A stretch of 64,000 nt of DNA from Proteobacteria bacterium SG_bin4 (GCA_002083395.1 LWDH01000045.1:54814-118813); one strand, 5' to 3'. Positions 51,778 through 61,078 are shown, counted from the first letter of the stretch. Notes: generated by a model from the sequence alone, not told the origin. A program made the numbers and translations.

Positions 51778-52485
51778 TTAATTTCCTTGCAATACAAAAT
51801 TAAAAGGCTGTAAAGCAACAGCCCGGACCGGCTGGCCGTTACGCAACGAAGGGTTGCACTGCCAGTCTTTGACTGCCGTCAGCGCCGCAGTATCCAACCG
51901 CTCGTAACCGCTGCTGTTTATAACTTTCGCATCATCGATACGTCCTCTTTCATCCAGCTCCACACGCAGCACCAGTTTGCCTTCCTCGCCCATGCGCCTG
52001 GAAATTGCCGGGTAGGTCGGCGGGGTAAGCTTGGGGCATGAAACCGATAATTCCGAAGTTAAAGTAACCGGACTGGACGATACCGGAGCCGGCGATGCTT
52101 CCGCCGTCATCGCTGATTCTTTCACTGGCTCGGCTACCGGAGCGGGAACCGGTTGCGGCGCAGGTTCAACATACTCTTGTTTGGGTGTGACAGGGGATTT
52201 TGCAACCAGCTTTTCCTGCTTAGGTTGGATGACCGGTTTTTTTGCGGGCTGCAATTTAACCGGAGCCGGTTCGGGCGGTGCTGGCGGAGCGATTGCCGGT
52301 ATTGGCGGTGTGATCAATTCAGCAAACAACGTTAACGCCTGATCAGGTGCCGGGATAAGCTTCTGATTCCATAAAAAATAAAATAACCCGGCATGAACCA
52401 TCAATACAAAAACTAAACCGGGTAATGAGATGAACGGCCGCCGCTGCTCTAAATACTCAATATTTTTCCGAGATAATGATTGCAT
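51778..52485 (-). CDS. tonB: TonB energy transducer
   Basis: A 235-residue protein with a cytoplasmic start, a membrane anchor (about 18-37), a Pro/Ala/Lys-rich periplasm-spanning stretch (about 55-135) and the TonB C-terminal domain (about 150-235; YPAISRRMGEEGKLVLRVELDERG, then SSGYERLDTAALTAVKDWQCNPS). It links the ExbB-ExbD motor to the TonB box of outer-membrane receptors such as the one at 47.7-50.1 kb. It is the first gene of the set. A Fur-box-like site lies ~300 bases upstream, beyond repeat copy D. Confidence 0.92.
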   Translation of the reverse strand: MQSLSRKNIEYLEQRRPFISLPGLVFVLMVHAGLFYFLWNQKLIPAPDQALTLFAELITPPIPAIAPPAPPEPAPVKLQPAKKPVIQPKQEKLVAKSPVTPKQEYVEPAPQPVPAPVAEPVKESAMTAEASPAPVSSSPVTLTSELSVSCPKLTPPTYPAISRRMGEEGKLVLRVELDERGRIDDAKVINSSGYERLDTAALTAVKDWQCNPSLRNGQPVRAVALQPFNFVLQGN

Positions 52486-52530
52486 TTCAGAATAACAGGC
52501 CTAAACAAACTTTTAGCTAACTTGATTTAT

Positions 52531-52672
52531 GGAAACGATAATTAATTGACTGCACGGGCGAATCACTTCGTTACTCGGTACTCGCATCCTCGCCTATCTT
52601 GTTGATAGGTCTTGATGCTGCGTTCCGTTCGCCTCGTGCTTTCTCCCGTTCGCCGAATTAATCAGAATTTCC
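52531..52672 (+). repeat. Copy D of the ~143-bp dispersed repeat
   Basis: A complete plus-orientation copy from GGAAACGATAATTAATTGAC to GAATTAATCAGAATTTCC, with inner CTCGCCTATCTTGTTGATAG shared exactly with copy C. It lies in the 421-base space between tonB and the RDD gene, between tonB and the Fur-box-like site at 52789. Confidence 0.85.
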
Positions 52673-52788
52673 TTATAAACCGGAGATCCTTAATTTCTTT
52701 GCAGAGAAAAACTGCAAAGATTGCGTTTTGATATAGAATTCGCAACTAACAAAATCATTTCCGATTACTTACGTATAATAACGCAAAC

Positions 52789-52807
52789 GATAATAATTAT
52801 CAATCTC
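52789..52807. promoter_or_regulatory. Fur-box-like site between tonB and the RDD gene
   Basis: GATAATAATTATCAATCTC matches 15 of 19 Fur consensus positions by hand count, the best in the window. It is 304 bases from the tonB start and 100 bases from the RDD gene start, so either divergent gene could be the target. The insertion of repeat D may have moved it away from tonB. Confidence 0.6.
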
Positions 52808-52906
52808 CCAAGGCATTCAGAAACCCCGGAATCCAGTATTTTCTCGATTCTTATTTCCGCTACCAATCAATAGTTTAATCAGATCAAACATCAGTCTACT
52901 GCTATC

Positions 52907-53323
52907 ATGACATACTCCACACCCGGTTTTTGGCGACGAACAGTTTGCTTAATATATGAACTGCTGTTGTTATTGGCAGTATTGTTTATGGCCAGCTTTC
53001 TATTTCATTTCATTTTCAGGGATACCCAAGCTGCTTATTTCAAACCGCTGTTTCAATTCTACTTGCTTGCGATAATGGGATACTACTTCACCTGGTTCTG
53101 GACCCATGGCGGTCAAACGTTGGCAATGCAAACTTGGAAAATGCGCGTGGTGACAGCCGACGGTAAAATCCTGAATAAAAGGCAAGCGATTACGCGCTTT
53201 TTACTGGCCGTGATAGGCATTTTCTTATTCGGTATCGGAATTATCTGGGCATTGTTTGATCGCGACCATCAATATTTGCACGATCGCATCGCCGGAACCC
53301 GCATTATCAGGCTAGAAAACTAA
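52907..53323 (+). CDS. RDD family membrane protein
   Basis: A 138-residue protein with three hydrophobic segments and the RDD pattern: an early FWRRTVCLIYELLLL segment (about 8-22), GQTLAMQTWKMRVVTADG (about 69-86) and the final FDRDHQYLHDRIAGTRII (about 117-134). RDD proteins are small transport- or ion-related membrane proteins whose role is mostly open. It is a single gene 180 bases before the GGDEF-like gene. Confidence 0.88.
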   Translation: MTYSTPGFWRRTVCLIYELLLLLAVLFMASFLFHFIFRDTQAAYFKPLFQFYLLAIMGYYFTWFWTHGGQTLAMQTWKMRVVTADGKILNKRQAITRFLLAVIGIFLFGIGIIWALFDRDHQYLHDRIAGTRIIRLEN

Positions 53324-53503
53324 ACCAAAGAAATCCCCGCGATTCCGGATGAAAACTAAAGAAATTTAGTACTGTTATCAGAGATGTGTAATAATTACCC
53401 GGTTCTGAGTTTGATGTTACCGTTCAGTTTTTAACGGCTAAAATCGAACTCCTGATCTATACAAATGAATGGGTATTGGTTTTATTGGTAGGACAAACTA
53501 ACG

Positions 53504-54436
53504 ATGCGTGATCATTTATTTGCTTCAACAGCCGCAGCAAAAGTCCTGTTTCGGGAATGGGCCGGACATGCGAACAGTTTAATTATTGTCGCCGCCACGT
53601 TTTTTATTTTCATCATCGATCTGCATTTACCGCTCGGGGTCGCCGCGGGCGCACCTTATGTCTTAGTGATTTTTGCCAGTCTGTGGGTCAGCAGCATCGG
53701 ATTCTCCTACCTTATCGCCACTCTCAGTCTTGTTTTTACTATTTCCGGCTTGTATCTCTCTCCGGGTATTGAAGCGCCTATGCATATCGTACTGATCAAT
53801 CGCGGGCTCACCGTGTTATTGATCATCGCCACGGCTATTATGGTCACTCGAATCAAACGAGCCAACATTGATATTTCCTCGTTAATGAACCAAGTAGCGA
53901 CAGATCCTCTCACCGGATATAGAAACCGGCAATCTTTTGAGTCGGAATTGGAAACCGAGATATTGCGTTGCAAGCGATATCACCATCACTTATCGGTTGC
54001 CATCATCGATATTGATTTGTTTAAGTTATTCAATGATAACTATAACTACCGCAACAACAATGATTACATTCAACGGATCTCCAACGATATCCGTATCAAT
54101 ATCAGAGCCACTGATTTCTTCTATCGCATTGATATCAATGTATTCGCAATCCTGTTTCCTGAAACCGAACTGGCGGAAGCCAAGAAAGTATGCGAATCGG
54201 TACGAAAAAAAATAGCGGCACAAATGGGTAAGCACGCTGAAAATAAGATTCTGCTAAGCATTGGCATCGCCACTCTGGAAGAAACCGATGATCAAATGCA
54301 CTTATGCAAACGCGCGGAAGAAGCCTTATTCATTTCGAAACGCAACGGTGGCAACCAGGTTTCAACGTTACCCTCCGTATCCTGCAAGGATAAACCGCCG
54401 GTTGCCGCTATCCTGTCGCGATCACGAATTGATTAG
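53504..54436 (+). CDS. Membrane protein with degenerate GGDEF domain
   Basis: A 310-residue protein with about four N-terminal membrane helices (residues ~24-115), a short linker and a GGDEF-fold domain (about 130-285). The fold is clear from DPLTGYRNRQSFESEL and AIIDIDLFKLFND. The GGDEF signature itself is replaced: the strand reads YRIDINVFAILFPET, where active enzymes have RYGGDEF. No inhibitory RxxD site is evident. Cyclase activity is therefore unlikely; a sensory or binding role is possible. Confidence 0.82.
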   Translation: MRDHLFASTAAAKVLFREWAGHANSLIIVAATFFIFIIDLHLPLGVAAGAPYVLVIFASLWVSSIGFSYLIATLSLVFTISGLYLSPGIEAPMHIVLINRGLTVLLIIATAIMVTRIKRANIDISSLMNQVATDPLTGYRNRQSFESELETEILRCKRYHHHLSVAIIDIDLFKLFNDNYNYRNNNDYIQRISNDIRINIRATDFFYRIDINVFAILFPETELAEAKKVCESVRKKIAAQMGKHAENKILLSIGIATLEETDDQMHLCKRAEEALFISKRNGGNQVSTLPSVSCKDKPPVAAILSRSRID

Positions 54437-54653
54437 GGAAACACCGAATAATCCTCAGCTCGAACAAATCGCTTCATTGCAAAACGTGCGAGTTTCCTTT
54501 CACCTATTGGATTGATATATATCGTTTGTCGCATCTCATGCACTTGCATTTCTTTATGTTCTTCGCAGCAACCGAGACAAATCAACAAGATAGACACCAA
54601 AACGAGCACCACGCATCGAAGTCATTCGCTCGTGCAGGCAATTAATCATTGTC
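54435..54653. repeat. Two partial, decayed repeat copies (E)
   Basis: 54435-54496 (GGAAACACCGAATAATC, then CTCGAACAAATCGCTTCATTG) resembles the left third of the dispersed repeat in plus orientation. 54563-54653 (CGCAGCAACCGAGACAAATC, then GATAGACACCAAAACGAGCA, ending AATTAATCATTGTC) is the matching reverse-orientation part. Together they fill the 294-base gap before ftsK. The rest of this gap shows nothing else I can name. Confidence 0.6.
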
Positions 54654-54730
54654 TGCTTAAAGTATTTACTTTCAATTCTCTTATATAATCCGGTGTATCA
54701 ATCAGACACCTCTACGTTGCTGAGATACTC

Positions 54731-57031
54731 ATGAGTTTATTGAACAAACCAATGGCCAAGAAATCAACCGGCCGCAATTTTTCCCCCAGAGTCGCCCGAT
54801 TGTTGCGCGAATCCGGTTTACTGGTTTTGATGGGAGCTGCCCTTTATCTGATTATGATTTTTGCCAGTTACGACCGTGGCGATGCCGGTTGGTCGCATAG
54901 CGGCGAAACTGATCAGATCCAAAATGCCGGTGGCCACGTCGGTGCATGGGTAGCCGACTTGTTATTGTTTTTATTCGGCGCATCGGCCTGGTGGTGGATC
55001 GCTTTCTTTTTGTCGGCAATCGCCTGGAGCTATCGCCGCATCGATACCGCCGGAATCTTTGATCGCCATTCGATGCTGCTATCAATGGGAGGCTTCTTGC
55101 TGCTGCTAACCGCCAGCAGCGGACTCGAATCGTTACGGTTTTATTCACTCAGTCTGTCGTTACCGCTCATGCCCGGCGGCATGCTCGGCAACACCATCAG
55201 CCATTATCTGTCGCAGATCCTCGGCTTTACCGGCGCAACATTGACATTATTGATCCTGATCGCAATCGGCTTCAGTCAGTTTACCGGCTTATCATGGGTC
55301 CGTTTCGTGGAGAAGATCGGTGAAAGCGTCGAGAATTTATTGATCCTTATAAAAAACACCTGGGAAACCCGGCAAGACAAATTCATCGGCGTCATCGCCG
55401 CGCATGTGCGCGAAAAAACCGTAGAAACCGAAAAGAAACGCATCGAAAGCACTCCGCATCTGCACATCGAACCGCCCGCAACCACCATCGTCAAATCGCA
55501 GCGCATCGTCAAGGAAAAGCAGCCGTCGTTGTTTTCCGACCTGCCGGATTCCCCGCTGCCGCCGCTGCATTTGCTCGATGAACCGGAAAAAAACTTTGAA
55601 ATATTATCCAAGGAAACACTGGAATTCACTTCGCGCCTGATCGAACGCAAACTCAAGGAATTCGGCGTCGATGTCAAAGTCGTCGCGGCTTTCCCGGGAC
55701 CGGTCATTACCCGCTACGAAATCGAGCCGGCGGTCGGCGTCAAAGGTAATCAGGTCATCAATCTCGTCAAAGATCTGGCGCGGGCGTTATCCGTCGCCAG
55801 TATCCGCGTGGTCGAAACCATACCGGGTAAAACCAGCATGGGTCTGGAAATCCCCAATCCCAAACGTGAAATTGTAAGGTTGCAGGAAATTTTGAGCTCG
55901 CAAGTCTACGCCGATTCGGCGTCGCCTTTGACCATCGCGCTGGGTAAAGACATCAGCGGCCGTCCGATGGTCTCCGATTTGGCGAAAATGCCGCATGCGC
56001 TGGTCGCGGGTACCACTGGCTCCGGCAAATCGGTCGCCATCAATGCGGTAATCCTGAGCCTCGTTTACAAAGCCACGCCGGAGCAAACCCGCTTGATCTT
56101 GATCGATCCCAAAATGCTCGAATTGTCGGTCTACGAAGGCATTCCGCATTTACTGACGCCAGTGGTCACCGATATGCGCGAAGCCGCCAATGCGCTGCGC
56201 TGGTGTGTCAATGAAATGGAACGGCGCTACAAACTGATGTCGGCGTTGGGCGTGCGCAATCTCGCGGGTTACAATCAGAAAATCCGCGATGCCGCGAAAA
56301 CCGAACAACCGGTGGCCAATCCGTTGCTGCCTCCCGAACAAGAACCCGAATATCTGGAAGAGCTGCCGCTGATCGTCGTGGTGATCGACGAATTGGCCGA
56401 CCTGATGATGGTTGCGGGCAAGAAAGTCGAACAACTCATCGCCCGCCTTGCTCAAAAAGCCCGCGCCTCCGGGATTCACCTGCTGCTCGCGACGCAGCGG
56501 CCATCGGTCGATGTCATCACCGGTTTGATCAAAGCCAATATCCCGACGCGGATCGCATTTCAGGTATCGAGCAAAATCGATTCGCGCACCATTCTCGATC
56601 AGATGGGCGCAGAAGCGCTGCTGGGCCAGGGCGATATGCTGTATTTGCCGCCTGGCAGCGGTTATCCGCAACGTATACACGGCGCGTTTGTCGCCGATCA
56701 CGAAGTCCATAAAGTGGTCGAATACCTGAAACAGCACGGCGAACCGGATTACATCGAAGAAATTTTGCAATCCAGCGACGAAGAAACCGACGCCAATGGC
56801 GCAACCGATCTGAAAAAACCATCCAACGGCGAATCCGATCCGTTGTATGACGAAGCTGTCGCCATTGTCGTCAAAACCCGCCGCGCGTCGATCTCGCTGG
56901 TGCAAAGAAACTTGCGCATCGGCTATAATCGCGCAGCGCGCCTGATCGAGGACATGGAACGCGCCGGGCTGGTTTCCGCGATGCAAAGCAACGGCAATCG
57001 CGAAGTGCTGACGCCGTCGCGCAATGAATGA
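54731..57031 (+). CDS. ftsK: DNA translocase FtsK
   Basis: A 766-residue septal DNA pump that moves chromosome ends and activates XerCD recombination at dif. Four N-terminal membrane helices (about 35-190) are followed by a short linker, shorter than in E. coli FtsK, and the motor. Walker A AGTTGSGKS spans 426-434, Walker B lies in LPLIVVVIDELADLMM, and LLATQRPSVDVITG follows. The C-terminal gamma winged helix (DPLYDEAVAIVVKTRRASIS, then RLIEDMERAGLV) would read KOPS. It leads a ftsK-lolA-rarA-serS array and overlaps lolA's longest frame. Confidence 0.96.
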   Translation: MSLLNKPMAKKSTGRNFSPRVARLLRESGLLVLMGAALYLIMIFASYDRGDAGWSHSGETDQIQNAGGHVGAWVADLLLFLFGASAWWWIAFFLSAIAWSYRRIDTAGIFDRHSMLLSMGGFLLLLTASSGLESLRFYSLSLSLPLMPGGMLGNTISHYLSQILGFTGATLTLLILIAIGFSQFTGLSWVRFVEKIGESVENLLILIKNTWETRQDKFIGVIAAHVREKTVETEKKRIESTPHLHIEPPATTIVKSQRIVKEKQPSLFSDLPDSPLPPLHLLDEPEKNFEILSKETLEFTSRLIERKLKEFGVDVKVVAAFPGPVITRYEIEPAVGVKGNQVINLVKDLARALSVASIRVVETIPGKTSMGLEIPNPKREIVRLQEILSSQVYADSASPLTIALGKDISGRPMVSDLAKMPHALVAGTTGSGKSVAINAVILSLVYKATPEQTRLILIDPKMLELSVYEGIPHLLTPVVTDMREAANALRWCVNEMERRYKLMSALGVRNLAGYNQKIRDAAKTEQPVANPLLPPEQEPEYLEELPLIVVVIDELADLMMVAGKKVEQLIARLAQKARASGIHLLLATQRPSVDVITGLIKANIPTRIAFQVSSKIDSRTILDQMGAEALLGQGDMLYLPPGSGYPQRIHGAFVADHEVHKVVEYLKQHGEPDYIEEILQSSDEETDANGATDLKKPSNGESDPLYDEAVAIVVKTRRASISLVQRNLRIGYNRAARLIEDMERAGLVSAMQSNGNREVLTPSRNE

Positions 57032-57084
57032 TCATGCGCATTCCGATGCCGCTCCTTTTTCAATCATCTCACAGTAGGCACACT

Positions 57085-57711
57085 ATGGCCCGTTCACGTT
57101 GTTCCGTTTTGCTGCTTTTGCTGGGCTGCTTGCTGCCCGTTTTTGCGGAAGCGACCGCAATCGAAAGCCTGAAAACATTCATCCGGGAAACGCGCACCGT
57201 CCGTGCCGACTTTTCCCAAACGCTCTATGATCAGAGCGCCCGGGTCGTCCAGGAATCCAAAGGCACGATGCAATTCGAACGCCCGGAGAAATTCCGCTGG
57301 GTCTATGAAAAACCCTACGAGCAAATGATCGTCGGTGACGGCACGCAAGTCTGGTTTTACGATCCCGATCTCAATCAAGTCACCGTGCGGCAATTCAGCA
57401 TCGCCATCGGCAGCAGCCCGGCGGCGCTGCTCGCGGGCAGCAGCACCATCGAGGAAAATTTCGAGCTGGTCGAGCTGGGGGTGCAAAACGATCTGGAGTG
57501 GCTCGAAGCGATCCCGAAAAGTAAAGAAAGCGCGTTTGAATTCATTCAAATGGCGTTCTCCCGGGATGGCGAGTTAAAAATCATGGCATTGCGCGATAAC
57601 TTCGGCCAAACCACGCTGCTGTCGTTTGCCGGCTGGAACAAGAATCCTGCGCTATCCGCCGACTTGTTCAAATTCGTACCGCCCGACAACGCCGATGTCA
57701 TCAGTGAATGA
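57085..57711 (+). CDS. lolA: Outer-membrane lipoprotein carrier protein LolA
   Basis: A periplasmic chaperone that ferries lipoproteins from LolCDE to LolB. Starting at the ATG at 57085, near an AGG site, gives 208 residues with a signal peptide ending at about residue 22 (FAEA). The core has VRADFSQTLYD near 38, GTMQFERPEKFRWVYEKPYEQMIVGDGTQVWFYDPDLNQVTVR, and ALLAGSSTI, all typical. A longer frame from 57028 overlaps ftsK and delays the signal peptide. The 3' end overlaps rarA. Confidence 0.93.
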   Translation: MARSRCSVLLLLLGCLLPVFAEATAIESLKTFIRETRTVRADFSQTLYDQSARVVQESKGTMQFERPEKFRWVYEKPYEQMIVGDGTQVWFYDPDLNQVTVRQFSIAIGSSPAALLAGSSTIEENFELVELGVQNDLEWLEAIPKSKESAFEFIQMAFSRDGELKIMALRDNFGQTTLLSFAGWNKNPALSADLFKFVPPDNADVISE

Positions 57712-59023
57712 TCCCGATCTGTTTGCCAGTCACGCACCCCAGGCGCCGCTCGCGGAACAACTGCGCCCCAAGCATCTGAGCGATGTCATCGGCCAGGAGC
57801 ATCTGTTAGGCGCGGGTAAACCGCTGCGGCTGGCGTTTGAAGCCGGCAAACCGCATTCGATGATCTTGTGGGGACCGCCGGGAACCGGCAAAACCACGCT
57901 GGCGCGGTTAATGTCGACCGAATTCAACTGCGAATTCATCGCGCTTTCCGCCGTACTGTCCGGCACCAAAGATATCCGCAACGCGGTCGAACAAGCGCAG
58001 CTCACGTTGCAGCAAAGCGGCCGCCATACCATTTTGTTCGTCGATGAAGTGCACCGCTTCAACAAATCGCAACAGGACGCTTTTTTGCCGTTTGTCGAGC
58101 AAGGTCTGATCACCTTCATCGGCGCCACCACCGAAAATCCGTCGTTCGAAGTCAATCACGCGCTGCTGTCACGCGCGCAGGTTTACATTCTGACCGCGCT
58201 ATCCGGGCAGGAACTGGCGCAACTGTTCGATCGCGCGCATCAATTGGCGATGCCGCAGTTGCAATTTTCCGATGCCGCCCGGCGGTTGTTGATCGAATTT
58301 GCCGATGGCGATGCCCGGCGTTTGCTCAATCTGCTGGAACAAATCCAAACCGCGGCCACCACCGGGGCCGTTACACAGATCGACCAGGATCTGGTCATTA
58401 ATGCGTTATCGCGCAACACCCGCGCATTCGACAAAAGCGGCGATGCGTTTTACGATCAGATTTCCGCGCTGCACAAATCGGTGCGCGGCTCGTCGCCCGA
58501 TGCCGCGCTGTACTGGTTGTGCCGCATACTCGATGGCGGCGCCGATCCGCTCTATATCGGTCGCCGCCTGATCCGTATGGCGGTCGAGGATATCGGCCTG
58601 GCCGACCCGCGCGCGTTGCGTTTGACGCTCGATGCCTGCGAAACCTTTGAACGGCTCGGCAGTCCCGAAGGTGAATTGGCATTGGCGCAAGCGGCGCTGT
58701 ATCTGGCTAGCGCGCCGAAAAGCAACGCCGCTTACATGGCATACAACCAGGCGCGCGCTTTCATCGCCCGCGACAAATCGCGCAACGTGCCGCTGCACCT
58801 GCGCAACGCGCCGACCAAGCTGATGAAAGACATCGGCTACGGCAAAGCCTACCGCTACGCGCACGATTGCCCGAACGCCTACGCCGCCGGCGAGAATTAT
58901 TTTCCGGATGACATGCCCGACGTCAGTTTCTACCAACCCACCGCTTACGGCCTGGAGCAAAAAATCCGGGAAAAACTGGCTTATTTGCATAGCCTGGATG
59001 AGCAAGCCAAGCATAAAATATAA
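57695..59023 (+). CDS. rarA: Replication-associated recombination protein RarA
   Basis: A 442-residue AAA+ ATPase of the RarA/MgsA/WRNIP1 family, acting at stalled forks. Walker A GPPGTGKT at 60-67, Walker B FVDEVHRFNKSQQDAFLP and sensor GATTENPSFEVN are present, followed by the tetramerisation domain (KSVRGSSPDAALYWLCRIL, then VEDIGLADPRAL). The ATG at 57695 lies inside the end of lolA; a GTG at 57704 is the alternative. lolA-rarA-serS linkage is common in proteobacteria. Confidence 0.95.
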   Translation: MSSVNDPDLFASHAPQAPLAEQLRPKHLSDVIGQEHLLGAGKPLRLAFEAGKPHSMILWGPPGTGKTTLARLMSTEFNCEFIALSAVLSGTKDIRNAVEQAQLTLQQSGRHTILFVDEVHRFNKSQQDAFLPFVEQGLITFIGATTENPSFEVNHALLSRAQVYILTALSGQELAQLFDRAHQLAMPQLQFSDAARRLLIEFADGDARRLLNLLEQIQTAATTGAVTQIDQDLVINALSRNTRAFDKSGDAFYDQISALHKSVRGSSPDAALYWLCRILDGGADPLYIGRRLIRMAVEDIGLADPRALRLTLDACETFERLGSPEGELALAQAALYLASAPKSNAAYMAYNQARAFIARDKSRNVPLHLRNAPTKLMKDIGYGKAYRYAHDCPNAYAAGENYFPDDMPDVSFYQPTAYGLEQKIREKLAYLHSLDEQAKHKI

Positions 59024-59056
59024 CTTTTCAACGATACCGGCTATTTTGGAGTTCGC

Positions 59057-60364
59057 ATGCTAGAGATTCAGCAACTACGCACCGATTTGGACAACGTCAC
59101 CCGCCAACTCGCCAAGCGCGGCTTCGCTTTCCCCGTGGAAGCGTTCAACGCCCTGGAAGCGGAGCGGAAAATCATTCAAACCCAGACGCAAGAGTTGCAA
59201 GCGCAACGCAACGCCGCATCGAAGAAAATCGGCCAGGCTAAAAGCAAAGGCGAAGACGCCTCGGCGATCATGGCGGAAGTTGCCAACCTCGGCGATGCAT
59301 TGAAACAAGCGGAAGATCATCTCGAACGGATCCAGCAGCAACTGCAGAAAATCTTGCTGGAAGTGCCGAATCTGCCGCACGCCAGCGTACCGGAAGGCAG
59401 CGACGAAACCGGCAACGTGCAAATCCGCCGTTGGGGCGAGCCGCGCCAATTCGATTTCGACGTCAAGGATCACGTCAGCATCGGCGAAGGGCTGGAGCTG
59501 CTGGACTTTGAAACCGCCGCCAAGCTCAGCGGCGCGCGCTTCAGTTTGATGAAAGGCGGCCTCGCCCGCCTGCACCGCGCACTGGCGCAGTTCATGCTGG
59601 ATACGCACACGCAGGAACACGGCTATGTCGAAACCTACGTGCCCTATCTGGTCAGCCGCGACAGCTTGCGCGGTACCGGGCAATTGCCGAAATTCGAGCA
59701 GGATTTGTTCGCCGTGCATGCCGGTGGCGTAGATTCCGCCGGTACGCCGGAATATCATCTGATTCCGACCGCCGAAGTTCCGATCACCAACATGGTGCGC
59801 GACGAAATCGTTCCGCTGCAAGCATTGCCGCTGAAATACGTGTCGCACACCCCGTGTTTCCGCTCTGAAGCCGGCAGCTATGGCCGAGACACCCGCGGAT
59901 TGATCCGCCAGCATCAATTCGATAAAGTCGAACTGGTGCATATCGTCCACCCCGACCAATCGTACGACGCGCTGGAACAACTGGTCGGCCACGCCGAAAA
60001 AATCCTGCAGAAACTCGAACTGCCGTACCGCGTGATGACGCTGTGCACCGGCGATATGGGCTTTTCCGCGGCAAAAACCTACGACATCGAAGTCTGGCTG
60101 CCAGCGCAAAACACCTACCGCGAAATTTCCTCGTGCAGCAATTGCGAAGCATTCCAGGCGCGCCGCATGCAAGCCCGCTACCGCAACGAAAACGGGAAAC
60201 CGGTGTTGCTGCACACGTTAAACGGCTCCGGCCTGGCGGTCGGCCGCACGCTGGTGGCAGTGCTGGAAAACTATCAAAACGCCGACGGCAGCGTCACCAT
60301 TCCGGAAGTTTTGCGCCCGTACATGAATGGTCTTGACCGGCTGGCGATCAACGGAGGAAAATGA
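59057..60364 (+). CDS. serS: Seryl-tRNA synthetase
   Basis: A 435-residue class II synthetase. The N-terminal long antiparallel coiled coil (about 1-105) binds the tRNA variable arm. Motif 2 is FRSEAGSYGRDTRGLIRQHQFDKVE near 272-296 and motif 3 GSGLAVGRTLVA near 390-401. The TAEV serine-binding strand (LIPTAEVPITN) lies near 234-244. A long open frame on the opposite strand is a shadow. It closes the ftsK-lolA-rarA-serS set. Confidence 0.97.
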   Translation: MLEIQQLRTDLDNVTRQLAKRGFAFPVEAFNALEAERKIIQTQTQELQAQRNAASKKIGQAKSKGEDASAIMAEVANLGDALKQAEDHLERIQQQLQKILLEVPNLPHASVPEGSDETGNVQIRRWGEPRQFDFDVKDHVSIGEGLELLDFETAAKLSGARFSLMKGGLARLHRALAQFMLDTHTQEHGYVETYVPYLVSRDSLRGTGQLPKFEQDLFAVHAGGVDSAGTPEYHLIPTAEVPITNMVRDEIVPLQALPLKYVSHTPCFRSEAGSYGRDTRGLIRQHQFDKVELVHIVHPDQSYDALEQLVGHAEKILQKLELPYRVMTLCTGDMGFSAAKTYDIEVWLPAQNTYREISSCSNCEAFQARRMQARYRNENGKPVLLHTLNGSGLAVGRTLVAVLENYQNADGSVTIPEVLRPYMNGLDRLAINGGK

Positions 60365-60403
60365 GTTCCGTACTCATTCTTCACTGAAAAAGGATACACC
60401 GCG

Positions 60404-61063
60404 ATGAACAATGACCCAATCACCGATATCGATAATTTAGCCGCCGATGTCCGCGAAGCGCTCGCGAGCGGCGAACATGTTCAGGAAACGGTGCATCGTT
60501 TGACACTGAAAGCGATGCACGCCCGCCACGTCGATCCGGATTCGCTACGGCGCATTATTTCAGCTGTCGTGCAAGGCGTCCACGACGGCGCCACGCAGCA
60601 TTTGCTGCACACCGCCAATCAGGCGCAAGCCGCCAAAGCCCAGATCGCTGCCGCCATTGCCGGACTCGACACCGCACTGGCCGGTTTCGCGCAAGCGTCC
60701 AAATTGGCGATCGAAGAAGCCGCCGGTCAGGCACGCAAATATTCGGACACCGAATTATCGCGCACGCGCTCGGATCTGGAAGGTTTGGAAAATCTGTTTC
60801 TCGATACCCTGCACCACACCGCGTCCACGGCGCAAGGCTTGATCGCCGACATCTTGCACGATCTCGGCAAGCACGCGCGCAATAACGGCACGGCAGTCGG
60901 TTCGCAATTGCGAGAGACTTTGGCGACACTGGCGCAACAAGTTGCCGCGGTCGGTCATGCGCAACTGGAAAGCGGCGTCACCCTGGCGCAAAAAACCGCC
61001 GAATTCGTCGGCAAATTCGCCAGCGGCGTGTTATCCGGCATCAAGGATCGCAATCATCACTGA
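60404..61063 (+). CDS. DUF6781-like helical protein
   Basis: A 219-residue, almost entirely helical protein rich in Ala, Gln and His, without signal peptide. The first part (DIDNLAADVREALASGEHVQETVHRLTLKAM) and RIISAVVQGVHDGATQH look like the DUF6781 family of unknown function. The later part has long amphipathic helices (LAIEEAAGQARKYSD; TLAQQVAAVGHAQLESGV) that suggest a coiled coil. It follows serS by 39 bases with AAAGGA upstream, so may be on the same transcript. Confidence 0.75.
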   Translation: MNNDPITDIDNLAADVREALASGEHVQETVHRLTLKAMHARHVDPDSLRRIISAVVQGVHDGATQHLLHTANQAQAAKAQIAAAIAGLDTALAGFAQASKLAIEEAAGQARKYSDTELSRTRSDLEGLENLFLDTLHHTASTAQGLIADILHDLGKHARNNGTAVGSQLRETLATLAQQVAAVGHAQLESGVTLAQKTAEFVGKFASGVLSGIKDRNHH

Positions 61064-61078
61064 GAAAGCTGACCCGGT

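Noticed and set aside
56150..56986. 278-codon minus-strand frame opposite ftsK
   Set aside because: It lies entirely within the FtsK motor domain and has composition typical of a reverse-frame shadow.
59075..60214. 379-codon open frame on the minus strand opposite serS
   Set aside because: The plus strand encodes an intact seryl-tRNA synthetase; the opposite frame has no recognisable family and reflects codon bias.
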